Shown here in pieces: positions 41,230 to 50,765 of a DNA stretch of 64,000 nt. The stretch is from an uncultured bacterium (GTDB lineage Bacteria; Cyanobacteriota; Vampirovibrionia; Gastranaerophilales; Gastranaerophilaceae). How positions within the stretch are numbered: the first letter of the stretch is position 1; every line of letters begins with the position of its first letter. The notes beneath the pieces were generated by a model. That model was not told the origin of the DNA. It saw only the letters and a list, made by a program, of their open reading frames with translations, and searched no databases. The stretch is from NCBI GenBank assembly GCA_902475545.1, contig CABRZP010000008.1, positions 38,123 to 102,122 of the forward strand. Reading direction: 5' to 3'. The translations under genes and the position numbers were made by a program.

Positions 41230-42075
41230 ATGAATTTAATTCAAGCAGTTTTGATGGGAATTGTTCAAGGTTTGAGCGAATTTTTGCCAATATCTAGCTC
41301 TGCTCATCTTGTATTCACGTCAAATTTTTATAAAGTTTTTAAAAATATTCCTATTTCTGTTCATTCTGGTGAAGAAATCTTCTGTGATATTATGCTGCAT
41401 TTAGGAACTTTAATAGCAGTATTATTTTATTTTCGTAAAGATATTTGGGAAATTTGTAAGGCTTTATTTCTGGCATGTAAAAATAGAAATTTCTCTGAGC
41501 ATAAAGCTAAACTGGCATTATATATAATTCTAGGTACTGCGATTACTGTCTTTATGGCTTTACCGTTAAATGATTTTGCCGAACATCTGGTGTTTCATCC
41601 CGCACTGGTTGGCGGATTGTTAATTATAACAGGGGGAACCTTATTCTTAAGTGAATATTTATCTTCTAAAAAGGGTGATAAATCAGAAAATGTTTCATTT
41701 AAACAGGCTTTATTAATAGGTCTGGCTCAAGGGTTAGCTGTGTTACCTGGATTTTCCCGCTCAGGATGGACTATGGCTGCAGGGTTATTCTCCGGCTTAA
41801 ATCGAGAAACTGCTGCTAGATATTCATTTCTTTTGAGTATCCCGATAATATTAGGAGCATCAATGGTTTATCCGCTTGTGGAAATAAATATGTCAGAAAT
41901 TGTCGGTTATAATTGGCTTGCGATTTCAGTAGGTACAATTATCTCTTGCATTGTAGGTTATTTGTGTATAAAATATTTCATGAAGTTTATTTCAAAATTT
42001 TCACTAAATATTTTTGGCTGCTATTGTGTCTTGATGGGGATTTTCACGATAATATTTTTTAATATTTTTAAGTAA
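41230..42075 (+). CDS. uppP: Undecaprenyl-diphosphatase
   Basis: UppP (BacA) recycles undecaprenyl diphosphate for peptidoglycan and surface polymers. This 281-residue protein with about eight membrane spans has the two family motifs GIVQGLSEFLPISSSAHL, containing the (E/Q)xxxE-type residues, and PGFSRSGWTMAAGL. A gagaga site precedes the ATG. It is followed after 90 bases by the membrane/GH13 module without an evident terminator. Confidence 0.95.
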   Translation: MNLIQAVLMGIVQGLSEFLPISSSAHLVFTSNFYKVFKNIPISVHSGEEIFCDIMLHLGTLIAVLFYFRKDIWEICKALFLACKNRNFSEHKAKLALYIILGTAITVFMALPLNDFAEHLVFHPALVGGLLIITGGTLFLSEYLSSKKGDKSENVSFKQALLIGLAQGLAVLPGFSRSGWTMAAGLFSGLNRETAARYSFLLSIPIILGASMVYPLVEINMSEIVGYNWLAISVGTIISCIVGYLCIKYFMKFISKFSLNIFGCYCVLMGIFTIIFFNIFK

Positions 42076-42165
42076 AAATATTTGTAAAAATTTGTAAATA
42101 ATAATTAGTCTAATAACAAAAAAAAATCTTGATATGTATTCTAATGAAAGAAATTTGGAGTTAAC

Positions 42166-43197
42166 ATGATATTACCGGTAGGAAAGTATATTGATAAAAA
42201 AATATCGTTTAACGCAAAGAGCGAGGATGAGAAAAAACTTGCTTATGACAAGGATACTCTGCTGAAAAATAATTTTATTACCAGAACTCGTATTGGTATG
42301 AATAAATTAACAAAAGCATTTACAGAATATCCGGCAAAAGGTATCGTAGGAAGTAAGAACTCAAATTTCTATGAATTCCTGACTATGGGTACGGTTCCTT
42401 ATTTAGTGGGAAGTGCAACACTTATGGCAATATTTAACAGTGCAAATAAGTATTATGGAGCTTTTGAAAAAAATAAAGCGGCTGTTTTGGGTAATAAAAT
42501 GGCGTTAGGTGTTTTATTTTACGGTGTTTTAAAATCATTATCAAAATCACTTACCGATATACCGGTTCAGTTAGCTACCGGCATAGATACTCAATTGCCT
42601 TATGCTAAAGTTAATTATGAACTTCCGGAAGGACCTGATGACTATGATATTACAAGTATTGAATATCATAAGGTCGGTGAAAGTGTTGATTTCACGCGTT
42701 GGGATCAGTTGTATGGTGACCCTCAAAAAGGTGAAAAAGTTAACTTCCGTTATGACAAAATTGCGAAAAAGAATGGTTTGGGTGAAAATTTGAATGATTC
42801 AGATCAGGAAGTTAAGCCTATTTATAAAGAGGTATTAGTAAAATCAAATTTAGCAAGAAGTTTTTCTTCTTATATGTGGGCAGCTGTAGGGGTAGCTTTG
42901 GCATTTCAAAAACCTTGGGAAGAGTATTTCCGTGTTGCAACCCTAAAATTCTGGAAGCCTAAAGAATTTGGACATTCTTTGAAAGTTTTTGGCAGAAGTT
43001 TTGTAGAAAGTGCAAAAGAGCTGTATAAAGGACCAGCTGAAGCTCTGACTCATTTTGAAAAACATGTCGGAAAATACTTAATTGGTGCTGCCGCAGGAAT
43101 AACACTACTAGGTGTTTTAAATACTCTGCATATTACTAAAAAACCGCCAAAACATAATGAAGTTTTAGATAAAAATAAAGAAAGTGTGGTGAGTTAG
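42166..43197 (+). CDS. Hypothetical membrane protein of a three-gene GH13 module
   Basis: This 343-residue protein has no recognised family. It has about four hydrophobic segments (near residues 70-90, 105-125, 230-250 and 305-320) and a long soluble loop (about 140-225). It shares with the next protein a pattern of a span, a VQLA..G.D stretch and a W-D-x-LY turn, and a final span near the C-terminus with a short basic tail, which suggests remote paralogy. Residues 13-18 (ISFNAK) carry the SF-type N-terminal motif. A ttggag site precedes the ATG, and its stop abuts the start of the next gene. Confidence 0.75.
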   Translation: MILPVGKYIDKKISFNAKSEDEKKLAYDKDTLLKNNFITRTRIGMNKLTKAFTEYPAKGIVGSKNSNFYEFLTMGTVPYLVGSATLMAIFNSANKYYGAFEKNKAAVLGNKMALGVLFYGVLKSLSKSLTDIPVQLATGIDTQLPYAKVNYELPEGPDDYDITSIEYHKVGESVDFTRWDQLYGDPQKGEKVNFRYDKIAKKNGLGENLNDSDQEVKPIYKEVLVKSNLARSFSSYMWAAVGVALAFQKPWEEYFRVATLKFWKPKEFGHSLKVFGRSFVESAKELYKGPAEALTHFEKHVGKYLIGAAAGITLLGVLNTLHITKKPPKHNEVLDKNKESVVS

Positions 43198-45768
43198 ATG
43201 AGAACAAATTTAATTCAATCATACTTAACTAATAATTCTGCTGTTCAACAGTATAATTCTGACAAAATTGTTAAGGATTTTGATGTTAATAAAGAATTAG
43301 CAAATAGGACTTTTATAAAACCTCTTCCAAGTAATGGAAAATTAGTAAAGAAGAATTTATTTTATGCTCCTGCTGAATTGTTCAAAGATATGAAATATGA
43401 TATGAAAGCTTTGAAACATTCAATGAAAGGGGAAGCTAATGATCATGAATTAGGAAGATTGAATGATTTGGGTATGAAGCTTGGCGGTCTTGGTATTGCA
43501 ACATACTTATATGCCCGTAAAGCTACTCCTTTAACAAAAATTATGGAATTTGTCGGGTTAGGTTCTTTCTTTGCGGCAATGGATCTTTGGCCAAAATTAG
43601 CAATTCAGCTTCCTGCATACTTGGTTCATGGATTTGATATTCGTCAAAATTATGAAGATAATTACGGCAGAAAGAAACCTGTATTTTTAGATCACCAATT
43701 TATACCTTGGGATTTGTATTCTGATGATGAAATTAATAAAATTGGTGATAGGTTGCGTGTACCTAAGGATATTCCGAATAGACGTGAATTTATTCAAGAA
43801 AAAATGAGAAAAATCGCGTTGCAAAACAATACAATGTGGATGCTTACAGCCGGTTTTGCAACTCCTATTATGAGTGCGTTGATTTGTAATGCTTTAACTT
43901 CACCGATTCAGAAATATCAAGATGGACAGATTAATCGTAAAGCCGAAGAATTGCTTGTTCATTTTAATGATGAAATTGCAAAATATGACCTATCAGAAAG
44001 AACAACTTCTTTTAATAAACTTTTAGATGATAATCTTGGTAAATCAGTATCAAGCGAATTGTTTGAACAAATTCATTCTAATTTGTCAAAAGGTTTGGAT
44101 CCTGTTGTTTCAACAAGTTTGCGTACTGATTTAGAAAATATGCTTCCTCCTGCTGACAGTTTTAATTTTACAAATGAAACTCTTGATAATGTAAGAAATA
44201 TATTAAAAGAACATTTTTCAACTGTTCCTTTGTCAGAAGAGGAATTATCTTCAATTATTCCTGATAATGAATCAATCAAAAAAGCATTTACAGATAGAAA
44301 TTTAATAAAAGATGGTGTTGATGAATTTTCAGATCATTCAAAAATTATACAAGGATTATTAAAAGAAAAAATAACAGCATTTGCTGCAAGTAATCCTGAT
44401 AATCCAAATATTAACGGTTTGAATTTTAGATTCAGACAATTATTACATTCAAATACACATGGCGTTGATTCCCCATTGGCAAAAGCTTTTAAAAACGCAC
44501 CTGCTGCCGTTCTAAACGAATCACTTGTTGCGTCATTAAAAGAAATTTTAAATAATTTAAATACTTTTAATGCTAAAGTTAATGTCCTTGATAGATATGC
44601 TTATTTAAAGGTTGCTCAGGCTCCTGAAACAATACTTGCTAATAGTTGGAATGATATTTCTGAAGATTTACTTAAATTCTTTAATTTTACAGATAAGGAA
44701 ATTTCTCGTTCAAGAATAGATAGAGAAGCTGCAGGAAGTATTTTAAGACAGAAAATTGAAAATATTGCTTCAGATGACAAGGCTTATGGCGAATTCGTTG
44801 ATAATCTGTCTCAAAAACTTTCCGCATTATTTGAGAAGACTTCATCTCTTGATATTGCAGGAGATGATACTGTAAATTCTTATACTAAAACTGTTACAAC
44901 AACCTACGATACTGCCGCAGATGCTTTAAGAAAATCTAATATGCATTCTGCCGCAAATGCAATTGCAGGGTTCCCGGGACAATCTGTGGAAGCCTCAGCT
45001 AAGCATATTCAATTATCATTTGTTAATGATCGTATTTCAGGTGTAAAAAGTTCATTCTACAGATTATTGAATACTGTAGATATGTATAGACGTATTGCAA
45101 AACTTAATGACAAAGTTCCAAATGTGTTGGATGAAAAAATGTCTCGTGCCGCAAAAGAAGAATTGGTTGAAATGTGTAAACTACTTCTTTTGGATGGACA
45201 CACATCAGATTATGCAGAAAAATTCTATGCACTACGATCTCTTGATGTCAACCCTCCTGAAAATCTTTCACCGGAACAGTTAAGAGAATTCTATTCTCAA
45301 ATTGAAGTTAAGGATGGAAAAGTTATAAATAGACATCTTGGACATCGTTCAGCTGATGAACTTGTAGAATTATCAAATGACTCAGGTTTCTTTAAAAAGG
45401 CAATGGATTTAATGTATGGAGAAGAAATCCATACAGATACAAATGCAAGAATTAAAAATTCCGTATTCTATCAAGACTTTTTACATTACAGGGATGATGT
45501 ATTGAATCATTTGGGTTATGATGATTGCTTTGCAAAACCTCAGCATTTGGCAGGTCATTATGTTGATTCATCTTCTGAAAAAAGATTCTTGAAAATGGGT
45601 TGTGCTTTAGATGAAATGTTTAACAAATTATGTAAACAAAAATTTAATAATCGTGTATGGCTCAAGATGTTTGGCGGATTTGGTGCCGGACTTCTCGGGG
45701 TAACAGTTTTATCTCAATTCTTTATGGGAAAAATGAAAGTTCCTGAACCGGTAAAGGAGAATAAGTAA
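43198..45768 (+). CDS. Large hypothetical membrane protein with helical domain, GH13 module
   Basis: This 856-residue protein is not recognised. It has an N-terminal region with about three hydrophobic segments (near residues 90-150 and 215-240), a long mainly helical soluble domain (about 250-820), and one C-terminal span (FGGFGAGLLGVTVLSQFF) with a short Lys-rich tail. QLPAYLVHGFD and FIPWDLYSDD align in order with similar pieces of the preceding protein. It begins at the base after the upstream stop and ends 2 bases before the GH13 gene, so the three are almost certainly co-translated. Confidence 0.78.
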   Translation: MRTNLIQSYLTNNSAVQQYNSDKIVKDFDVNKELANRTFIKPLPSNGKLVKKNLFYAPAELFKDMKYDMKALKHSMKGEANDHELGRLNDLGMKLGGLGIATYLYARKATPLTKIMEFVGLGSFFAAMDLWPKLAIQLPAYLVHGFDIRQNYEDNYGRKKPVFLDHQFIPWDLYSDDEINKIGDRLRVPKDIPNRREFIQEKMRKIALQNNTMWMLTAGFATPIMSALICNALTSPIQKYQDGQINRKAEELLVHFNDEIAKYDLSERTTSFNKLLDDNLGKSVSSELFEQIHSNLSKGLDPVVSTSLRTDLENMLPPADSFNFTNETLDNVRNILKEHFSTVPLSEEELSSIIPDNESIKKAFTDRNLIKDGVDEFSDHSKIIQGLLKEKITAFAASNPDNPNINGLNFRFRQLLHSNTHGVDSPLAKAFKNAPAAVLNESLVASLKEILNNLNTFNAKVNVLDRYAYLKVAQAPETILANSWNDISEDLLKFFNFTDKEISRSRIDREAAGSILRQKIENIASDDKAYGEFVDNLSQKLSALFEKTSSLDIAGDDTVNSYTKTVTTTYDTAADALRKSNMHSAANAIAGFPGQSVEASAKHIQLSFVNDRISGVKSSFYRLLNTVDMYRRIAKLNDKVPNVLDEKMSRAAKEELVEMCKLLLLDGHTSDYAEKFYALRSLDVNPPENLSPEQLREFYSQIEVKDGKVINRHLGHRSADELVELSNDSGFFKKAMDLMYGEEIHTDTNARIKNSVFYQDFLHYRDDVLNHLGYDDCFAKPQHLAGHYVDSSSEKRFLKMGCALDEMFNKLCKQKFNNRVWLKMFGGFGAGLLGVTVLSQFFMGKMKVPEPVKENK

Positions 45769-45770
45769 TT

Positions 45771-47510
45771 ATGATGAATGTATCTTCAAACTTAATATCA
45801 CAAAAACTGGTTTCTCTTAATCCTGTTACTCCTCCTGTAAAAGATGTTAAAGAGAATGCTAATAATGTTGCAGTTAAAAATGATTCTACTAATTTATTGA
45901 GAGCATTTCTGGATAATCAAGCTCTTATAAATACGCCGTCAGTGAAACCTGTTTCAACAACAGTAGAACCTGTTAAACCTTATAAAAATGATTTAAGAAC
46001 TTTATTTTTAACTAATAGTGCAAATATTTTAGCGATGATACCAAGAACATTTAATGCTAAAGATGTTGATGGTAATGAATATATAACAGGTAACGAAGTT
46101 CATGGTACATTCTTAAATGCAATTGAAAGACTTGATGAAATCAAAGCTCAAGGTTTTAATACTCTTCATGTTCTTCCAATTAACCCGCCTGGAAAAGAAA
46201 ATGCAATGGGAACTGCTGGTTCAGTCTATTCACCTGAAGATTTATTGAAGATTGATCCTGTTTTAATTGATAAAAATGATCCAAGATCTGATAAAGAACA
46301 ATTTAAAGCATTTGTAGATGCATGTCATAATAGAGGTATAAGGGTAATGATTGATATGCCGAGTTGTGCTTCTTATGACTTGTACCTTGCAAAACCAGAA
46401 TTGATGGCGAAAGATAGAGACGGTCTTGCAAAAACTCCACAGGGTTGGAATGATATCAGAATGTTTCAACCATGGGAAGATGAAGGTAAACGTACATTAA
46501 ATCCTGAACTTTTGGAATATCACAGGAAGTTTGTAGATATGCTGATTGATGCAGGAGTAGATGGTATAAGAGCCGATGTTGCGAGAGCAAAACCTGTAGA
46601 ATTTTGGGATATTTTAATTCCTTATTCCCGAAAACGAAATCCGGAATTTGCGTGGTTAGCAGAAACATACACTTATGAGGATGCTTCACCGCAGGCAAAT
46701 ATGCCTTATGATAGACCTGAAGATTCGCTTCGTGCAGGTTTTGATGCTTATTACGGACAGTATCATATATTCCATGAATGGAGTACTGCGAGAGAATTTC
46801 ATGATTACATAATTGATAATCTTAATATGTCATATAGAATTGAACGCGGAAAATCTTTAATAGGTTCATTTGCAACTCACGATGACATTTCTCCGATGAA
46901 TCATGGCGGTGAAGTGTATTGTAATTTGACCTCAGGTTTACAAGCTACAATTCCAATGCTAAATCCGTATTTTGTTGATGGTTTCCAATCAGGTGATACT
47001 TATGATTATTCTTATAGAGGAAAAACCTCAAATGAAACAGTTACGGATAAAAATGATTTAACTGTTCACCAGAGTAAATTGGATATCTTTAATCTTTCAA
47101 GAAAGCCGGGCGGTAGCCAACCTGAAATTGGTGAATTTATGACTGCTTGTTTGAAATTTAGAGACGGTAAATATTCAGATGTTGTTAAACGTGGTTCATA
47201 TATAGTTTTAAATAAGGATAAAGATAAGCTTGATAAAGTCATAGCTTTTGCACGTCATAGACAAGGTAGAACTTTACTTGTTATTGCAAATAAAAATGTA
47301 AACAGAAATGTATCTTGTAAGATAGATGTTCCGACATTAAAAGCTAATCAAAAACTTGAAAATCTGCTTCCGTCATACGGACAAGAAAGTAAGTTCCAAG
47401 TATCCGAAGGTTCTGTATCAGTAGATTTAGGACCTGGTAGAATTCATGTATTTGAAATAGATACTCCATATATTGAAACTTACGCAAAAGAAGTTTATAA
47501 ACAGCATTAA
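45771..47510 (+). CDS. GH13 alpha-amylase-family protein with altered region I
   Basis: This 579-residue protein has a (beta/alpha)8 barrel with the GH13 catalytic set: nucleophile Asp269 in GIRADVA with Arg267, acid/base Glu298 in AETY, and Asp371 in ATHDD after His370. Region I, normally DxxxNH, reads IDMPSCAS (Asp195 kept, Asn and His lost), so substrate binding at subsite -1 is altered. The N-terminal ~75 residues are Pro/Val/Asn-rich linker without a signal peptide, so the enzyme is probably cytoplasmic or held by its membrane partners. It is the third gene of the module, and a terminator follows. Confidence 0.88.
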   Translation: MMNVSSNLISQKLVSLNPVTPPVKDVKENANNVAVKNDSTNLLRAFLDNQALINTPSVKPVSTTVEPVKPYKNDLRTLFLTNSANILAMIPRTFNAKDVDGNEYITGNEVHGTFLNAIERLDEIKAQGFNTLHVLPINPPGKENAMGTAGSVYSPEDLLKIDPVLIDKNDPRSDKEQFKAFVDACHNRGIRVMIDMPSCASYDLYLAKPELMAKDRDGLAKTPQGWNDIRMFQPWEDEGKRTLNPELLEYHRKFVDMLIDAGVDGIRADVARAKPVEFWDILIPYSRKRNPEFAWLAETYTYEDASPQANMPYDRPEDSLRAGFDAYYGQYHIFHEWSTAREFHDYIIDNLNMSYRIERGKSLIGSFATHDDISPMNHGGEVYCNLTSGLQATIPMLNPYFVDGFQSGDTYDYSYRGKTSNETVTDKNDLTVHQSKLDIFNLSRKPGGSQPEIGEFMTACLKFRDGKYSDVVKRGSYIVLNKDKDKLDKVIAFARHRQGRTLLVIANKNVNRNVSCKIDVPTLKANQKLENLLPSYGQESKFQVSEGSVSVDLGPGRIHVFEIDTPYIETYAKEVYKQH

Positions 47511-47515
47511 GAGAG

Positions 47516-47546
47516 AAGACCCTGAAACTTATAGGTTCAGGGTCTT
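47516..47546 (+). terminator. Terminator of the membrane/GH13 module
   Basis: aagaccctgaa and ttcagggtctt form an 11-base stem with a 9-base loop, followed by tctt. It lies 5 bases after the GH13 gene and before the convergent leuC. Confidence 0.85.
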
Positions 47547-47568
47547 TCTTTATACATTTGTTTATTGG

Positions 47569-48810
47569 TTATTTATTGCTAATATAGCCGTTTAATGCTG
47601 TGTAAGCTGCAACATAAGGTGATGCTAAATAAATATAACCTTTAGTGTTTCCTAGTCTACCTTGAAAATTTCTGTTTTGAGTGGTTAAACACACTTCGTT
47701 ATCAGCAAGGATTCCGGCATGAATACCAACACAAGGACCGCATCCCGGAGGTAGTATTGTTGCATTGGAATCCATAAAGATTTCCAATAAGCCTTCTTTT
47801 AATGCTTGTTTGTATACATCTCGAGAAGCAGGGCATATTAACATTCTAACTTCAGGATGTACTTTTTTGCCTTTTAAAATATTTGCAACAGTTCTCATAT
47901 CTTCTATTCTGCCGTTTGTACAAGTACCTACATAAACTTGTTGGACTTTGATATTATTTAAATCCTTTGCAAGTTTTGTATTATCAACAGTATGCGGGCA
48001 TGATACCGTATGTTCTATTGAGGCTGCATCAATTTCTATTATTCTTTCATATACAGCATCCTCATCCGGTCTTATTTCTTTAAATTTATCTCCTCTGCCT
48101 CGAGAAATTAAATATTCTTTAGTTTTTTCATCCGGTATGAATAAACCACATTTTGCACCTGCTTCTACTGCCATATTTGCAAGAGTAAACCGTTCGGCCA
48201 TACACATATTTTCAATGGTTTCGCCGCAAAATTCAAGGGCTTTATATGTTGCACCGTCAGCTCCAATCATTCCTATAAGATGCAACATTAAGTCTTTTGA
48301 GCAAATTCCTTCGTTAAATTTACCGTTTACAACAATTTTGAAAGTCTGTGGAACTTTTAACCATGTTTTGCCTAATGCCATAGCTGCCGCAACATCAGTT
48401 GAACCCATTCCTGTTGCAAATGCTCCTAAAGCTCCTGATGTACAGGTATGAGAATCTGCACCGACTAAAATTTCGGTTGGATTTACAAAAGTTTCAACCA
48501 ATCTTTGGTGACAAACTCCGGAACCTACTTCTGATAATACCGCACCATATTCTTTTGCAAAGTCTCTTAATGTTGTATGCATATTAGATAGCTCTTTTTT
48601 AGGACTTGGTGAAGCATGGTCAATAAATAGAATAGTTCTTTCAGGATTATTAAGTTTATCTTTTCCTAGTTTTTTAAATTCTTGAACTGTTAACGGTCCT
48701 GTTCCATCTTGAACAGCACATACATCAACTTTTGCAATAACCAATTCCCCGGCTTTTACATTTTTGCCTGCATGGTTTGATATAATCTTTTCTACTAAAG
48801 TTTGTCCCAT
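47569..48810 (-). CDS. leuC: 3-isopropylmalate dehydratase large subunit (aconitase family)
   Basis: LeuC isomerises isopropylmalate in leucine synthesis with a [4Fe-4S] cluster. The 413-residue protein has GADSHTCTSGALGAFATG and the cluster cysteines in TCTNGRIED and PPGCGPCVG. This is the short archaeal-type LeuC/homoaconitase large-subunit form. The small subunit gene (leuD) is not next to it. Homoaconitase or methylmalate isomerase remain possible. A gagggga site precedes the ATG. Confidence 0.9.
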   Translation of the reverse strand: MGQTLVEKIISNHAGKNVKAGELVIAKVDVCAVQDGTGPLTVQEFKKLGKDKLNNPERTILFIDHASPSPKKELSNMHTTLRDFAKEYGAVLSEVGSGVCHQRLVETFVNPTEILVGADSHTCTSGALGAFATGMGSTDVAAAMALGKTWLKVPQTFKIVVNGKFNEGICSKDLMLHLIGMIGADGATYKALEFCGETIENMCMAERFTLANMAVEAGAKCGLFIPDEKTKEYLISRGRGDKFKEIRPDEDAVYERIIEIDAASIEHTVSCPHTVDNTKLAKDLNNIKVQQVYVGTCTNGRIEDMRTVANILKGKKVHPEVRMLICPASRDVYKQALKEGLLEIFMDSNATILPPGCGPCVGIHAGILADNEVCLTTQNRNFQGRLGNTKGYIYLASPYVAAYTALNGYISNK

Positions 48811-48871
48811 AATATATCCCCTCTTTTGAGTTTATTTTACCACAAAGAGAATTTTTACGGCAAATAATAAC

Positions 48872-49567
48872 TTATCTTTTCCATACTTTGTCTGGTATTG
48901 TCCAACTTTCAGTGATAAATTTCTGTAAACACCAGTATCCGTCCCCTTGTTCGCAATTTTTTGTTACTTCAAGACTTGATCGGTCACTTCCTGCCGGTTT
49001 TAGCCCTTTATCCGTCATTACGAGAGTATGAATATCAATACCTATTTTATTTGGTCTTTTATCCCCGTTTGCATCAAAATATATTACCAGCCCTATTGAA
49101 TCGGCATTTATACCAAAGAGTGTATTGAGTCTGTATTTTGACATTCCATCAATGTTATAATAGGTGCCTTTTGCGGTTTTGAATGTAATAATATGAGTCC
49201 CTAAACCTGCATTGTTATCCCAAGGGCTGGCTTTTCCCTGCAAATCTTTGATAGTCCCCTTTTTATGCCAGCATCCGGCTTGATTAATGCATAATGTTTC
49301 TGTTTTTAAATTAGGAGCAAGGTATGTATTAAACCATTGTTTTGTAACTTCTGTTGATTCATCAGTGGCTAATACTCCGTCTAGTATCATACCATCGGCT
49401 TCTGCCCCTTTCATTGCTTGTTGAATTTCAGCATAAGCTACTTTTATTTGAGATTCAAGTTGTTTTTTCTGTATTTTAGTAATTAAGGTTGGAATAGTAA
49501 TAGCTGAAACAACTCCGATAATTCCAAGAGTAATTAGAACTTCTGCTAATGTAAAACCTTTTTTCAT
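48872..49567 (-). CDS. Type IV pilin-like protein, module B
   Basis: This 231-residue protein starts MKKG then FTLAEVLITLGIIG, with the canonical Gly before the cut and Glu at position 5. The C-terminal domain has several cysteines (including CINQAGCW and CEQGDGYWC) and a DANGDKRPN segment, which resembles the calcium-binding loop seen in some pseudopilins. An aaggaga site is present. The divergent XRE gene at 49658 shares the promoter region. Confidence 0.88.
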   Translation of the reverse strand: MKKGFTLAEVLITLGIIGVVSAITIPTLITKIQKKQLESQIKVAYAEIQQAMKGAEADGMILDGVLATDESTEVTKQWFNTYLAPNLKTETLCINQAGCWHKKGTIKDLQGKASPWDNNAGLGTHIITFKTAKGTYYNIDGMSKYRLNTLFGINADSIGLVIYFDANGDKRPNKIGIDIHTLVMTDKGLKPAGSDRSSLEVTKNCEQGDGYWCLQKFITESWTIPDKVWKR

Positions 49568-49611
49568 AAACTCTCCTTTTATATATTTAAATGATAGTTT
49601 AAATTAATTAA

Positions 49612-49651
49612 ATTGTAGATGATGGGATATTAAAAGTCAAGATAATAGAAT
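49612..49651. promoter_or_regulatory. Interlocked divergent promoters, module B
   Basis: For the pilin-like gene (reverse strand): TTGACT (49640-49635), a 17-base spacer and TACAAT (49617-49612). For the XRE gene (forward): the same site read as AGTCAA, then 5 bases, then TAGAAT at 49646-49651, which ends exactly 6 bases before the XRE ATG. This predicts a leaderless mRNA. The geometry matches modules A and C. Confidence 0.72.
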
Positions 49652-49657
49652 ATAACA

Positions 49658-49882
49658 ATGGGTGAAGATAATATTTTAAAAATTTTCGGACTGAATTTGA
49701 AGTTAGAGCGTGTGAGACTTGGTTTAACTCAAGAGCAAGTTGCGGAAAAGCTTGATTTTAGTTCGGTTTATATCTCAAATGTTGAAAGTGGTAAACATAA
49801 TCAGGTTTCTTTAATAAATGCTTATAAGTTTGCAAGATTTTACAACAAGACTCTTGATTATTTACTAACTGAAAAATCTTAG
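49658..49882 (+). CDS. XRE-type helix-turn-helix regulator, module B
   Basis: This 74-residue single-domain Cro/C1 HTH protein contains LERVRLGLTQEQVAEKLDFSSVYISNVESG, with the helix-turn-helix at TQEQVAEKL and the recognition helix SSVYISNVESG. There is no ribosome site; a -10-like TAGAAT lies 6 bases before the ATG, so transcription likely starts at the ATG. It is probably the regulator of the divergent pilin-like gene (inference from position, seen three times here). Confidence 0.88.
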   Translation: MGEDNILKIFGLNLKLERVRLGLTQEQVAEKLDFSSVYISNVESGKHNQVSLINAYKFARFYNKTLDYLLTEKS

Positions 49883-49922
49883 GGGTAAATTGCGGATAGG
49901 TAATAAATGTATAAGATTATAG

Positions 49923-50024
49923 TTGACATTAATCTTTTTTTTATGTTAAAATTTAACCTGTCAGAAGTTAAAAGTCGAATACGATTTCAAAGTAGCTATA
50001 AGTAGCTTGTATTTTGGCGTATTC
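49923..50024 (+). promoter_or_regulatory. Promoter and structured leader of the rpsE operon
   Basis: TTGACA at 49923-49928, a 17-base spacer ending in TG and a TTAAAA -10 at 49946-49951 predict a start near 49958 and a leader of about 120 bases. In it, gaatacg (49977-49983) pairs with cgtattc (50018-50024), enclosing agcta/tagct (49994-49998 and 50003-50007). This could be an autoregulatory ribosomal-protein leader. The fold is seen by eye only. Confidence 0.5.
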
Positions 50025-50080
50025 AAAAAATATTAGAGACCAATTTAAATAGTAATTAAATTACAAGAAAGGTAAAATCA

Positions 50081-50731
50081 ATGGAAAACAATGAAGAATT
50101 AAATGTTACTGAAGCTGCAGTTGAAGAAGTAAAAGCTGAAGAAACTGTAACTGAAGAAGCAGCTGTTGTTGAAGCAACAGAAGAAGAAAAACCTTCTAGA
50201 AGAAGATCTCGCAGCAGAAAACAAAAAATTGAAACTACTGAAGAAAAACCACAATCTGAATGGACAGAAAGAGTTGTTCAAATCAGCCGTGTAACAAAAG
50301 TAGTTAAAGGTGGTAAGAAATTAAGCTTCCGTGCAATTGTTATCGTAGGAAACCAAAAAGGTCAAGTTGGTGTTGGTTGTGCAAAAGCATCTGAAGTTAT
50401 TATCGCTATTCAAAAAGCTATTGCTGATGGTAGAAAAAATCTTATTACAGTACCTATTTTCAAAACAACTATTCCTCACCCAATTACAGGAAAATCAGGT
50501 GCAGGTGCTGTTATGTTAAGACCAGCTGCACAAGGTACAGGTATTATTGCCGGTGGTGCCGTTCGTTCAGTATTAGAACTTGCAGGTATTGAAAATATTC
50601 TTTCAAAATCTTTAGGTTCAAAATCACCTCTTAATGCTGCTAATGCTACAATTGCTGCATTGAAAGCTTTGACACCATTTAATGATATCGCTAAAAAACG
50701 TGGTTTATCAATGGCTGAATTTTTAAACTAG
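50081..50731 (+). CDS. rpsE: 30S ribosomal protein S5 with long N-terminal extension
   Basis: The S5 core is clear (RVVQISRVTKVVKGGK, GNQKGQVGVGCAKA, GKSGAGAVMLRPA). At 216 residues it is about 50 longer than the E. coli protein. The extra N-terminal part is first very acidic (Glu/Val/Ala-rich, residues 1-37) and then basic (SRRRSRSRKQK, about 39-49). An aagaaagg site fits the ATG. It is the first gene of an rpsE-rpmD-rplO-secY unit; rplR, which usually precedes it, is absent. Confidence 0.97.
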   Translation: MENNEELNVTEAAVEEVKAEETVTEEAAVVEATEEEKPSRRRSRSRKQKIETTEEKPQSEWTERVVQISRVTKVVKGGKKLSFRAIVIVGNQKGQVGVGCAKASEVIIAIQKAIADGRKNLITVPIFKTTIPHPITGKSGAGAVMLRPAAQGTGIIAGGAVRSVLELAGIENILSKSLGSKSPLNAANATIAALKALTPFNDIAKKRGLSMAEFLN

Positions 50732-50765
50732 TACAGAACATTTAATAATATAAGGAAATAAAAAA

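Noticed and set aside
47948..48451. 167-residue forward frame opposite leuC
   Set aside because: It is antisense to a conserved enzyme over its full length, with shadow-type composition and no ribosome site.
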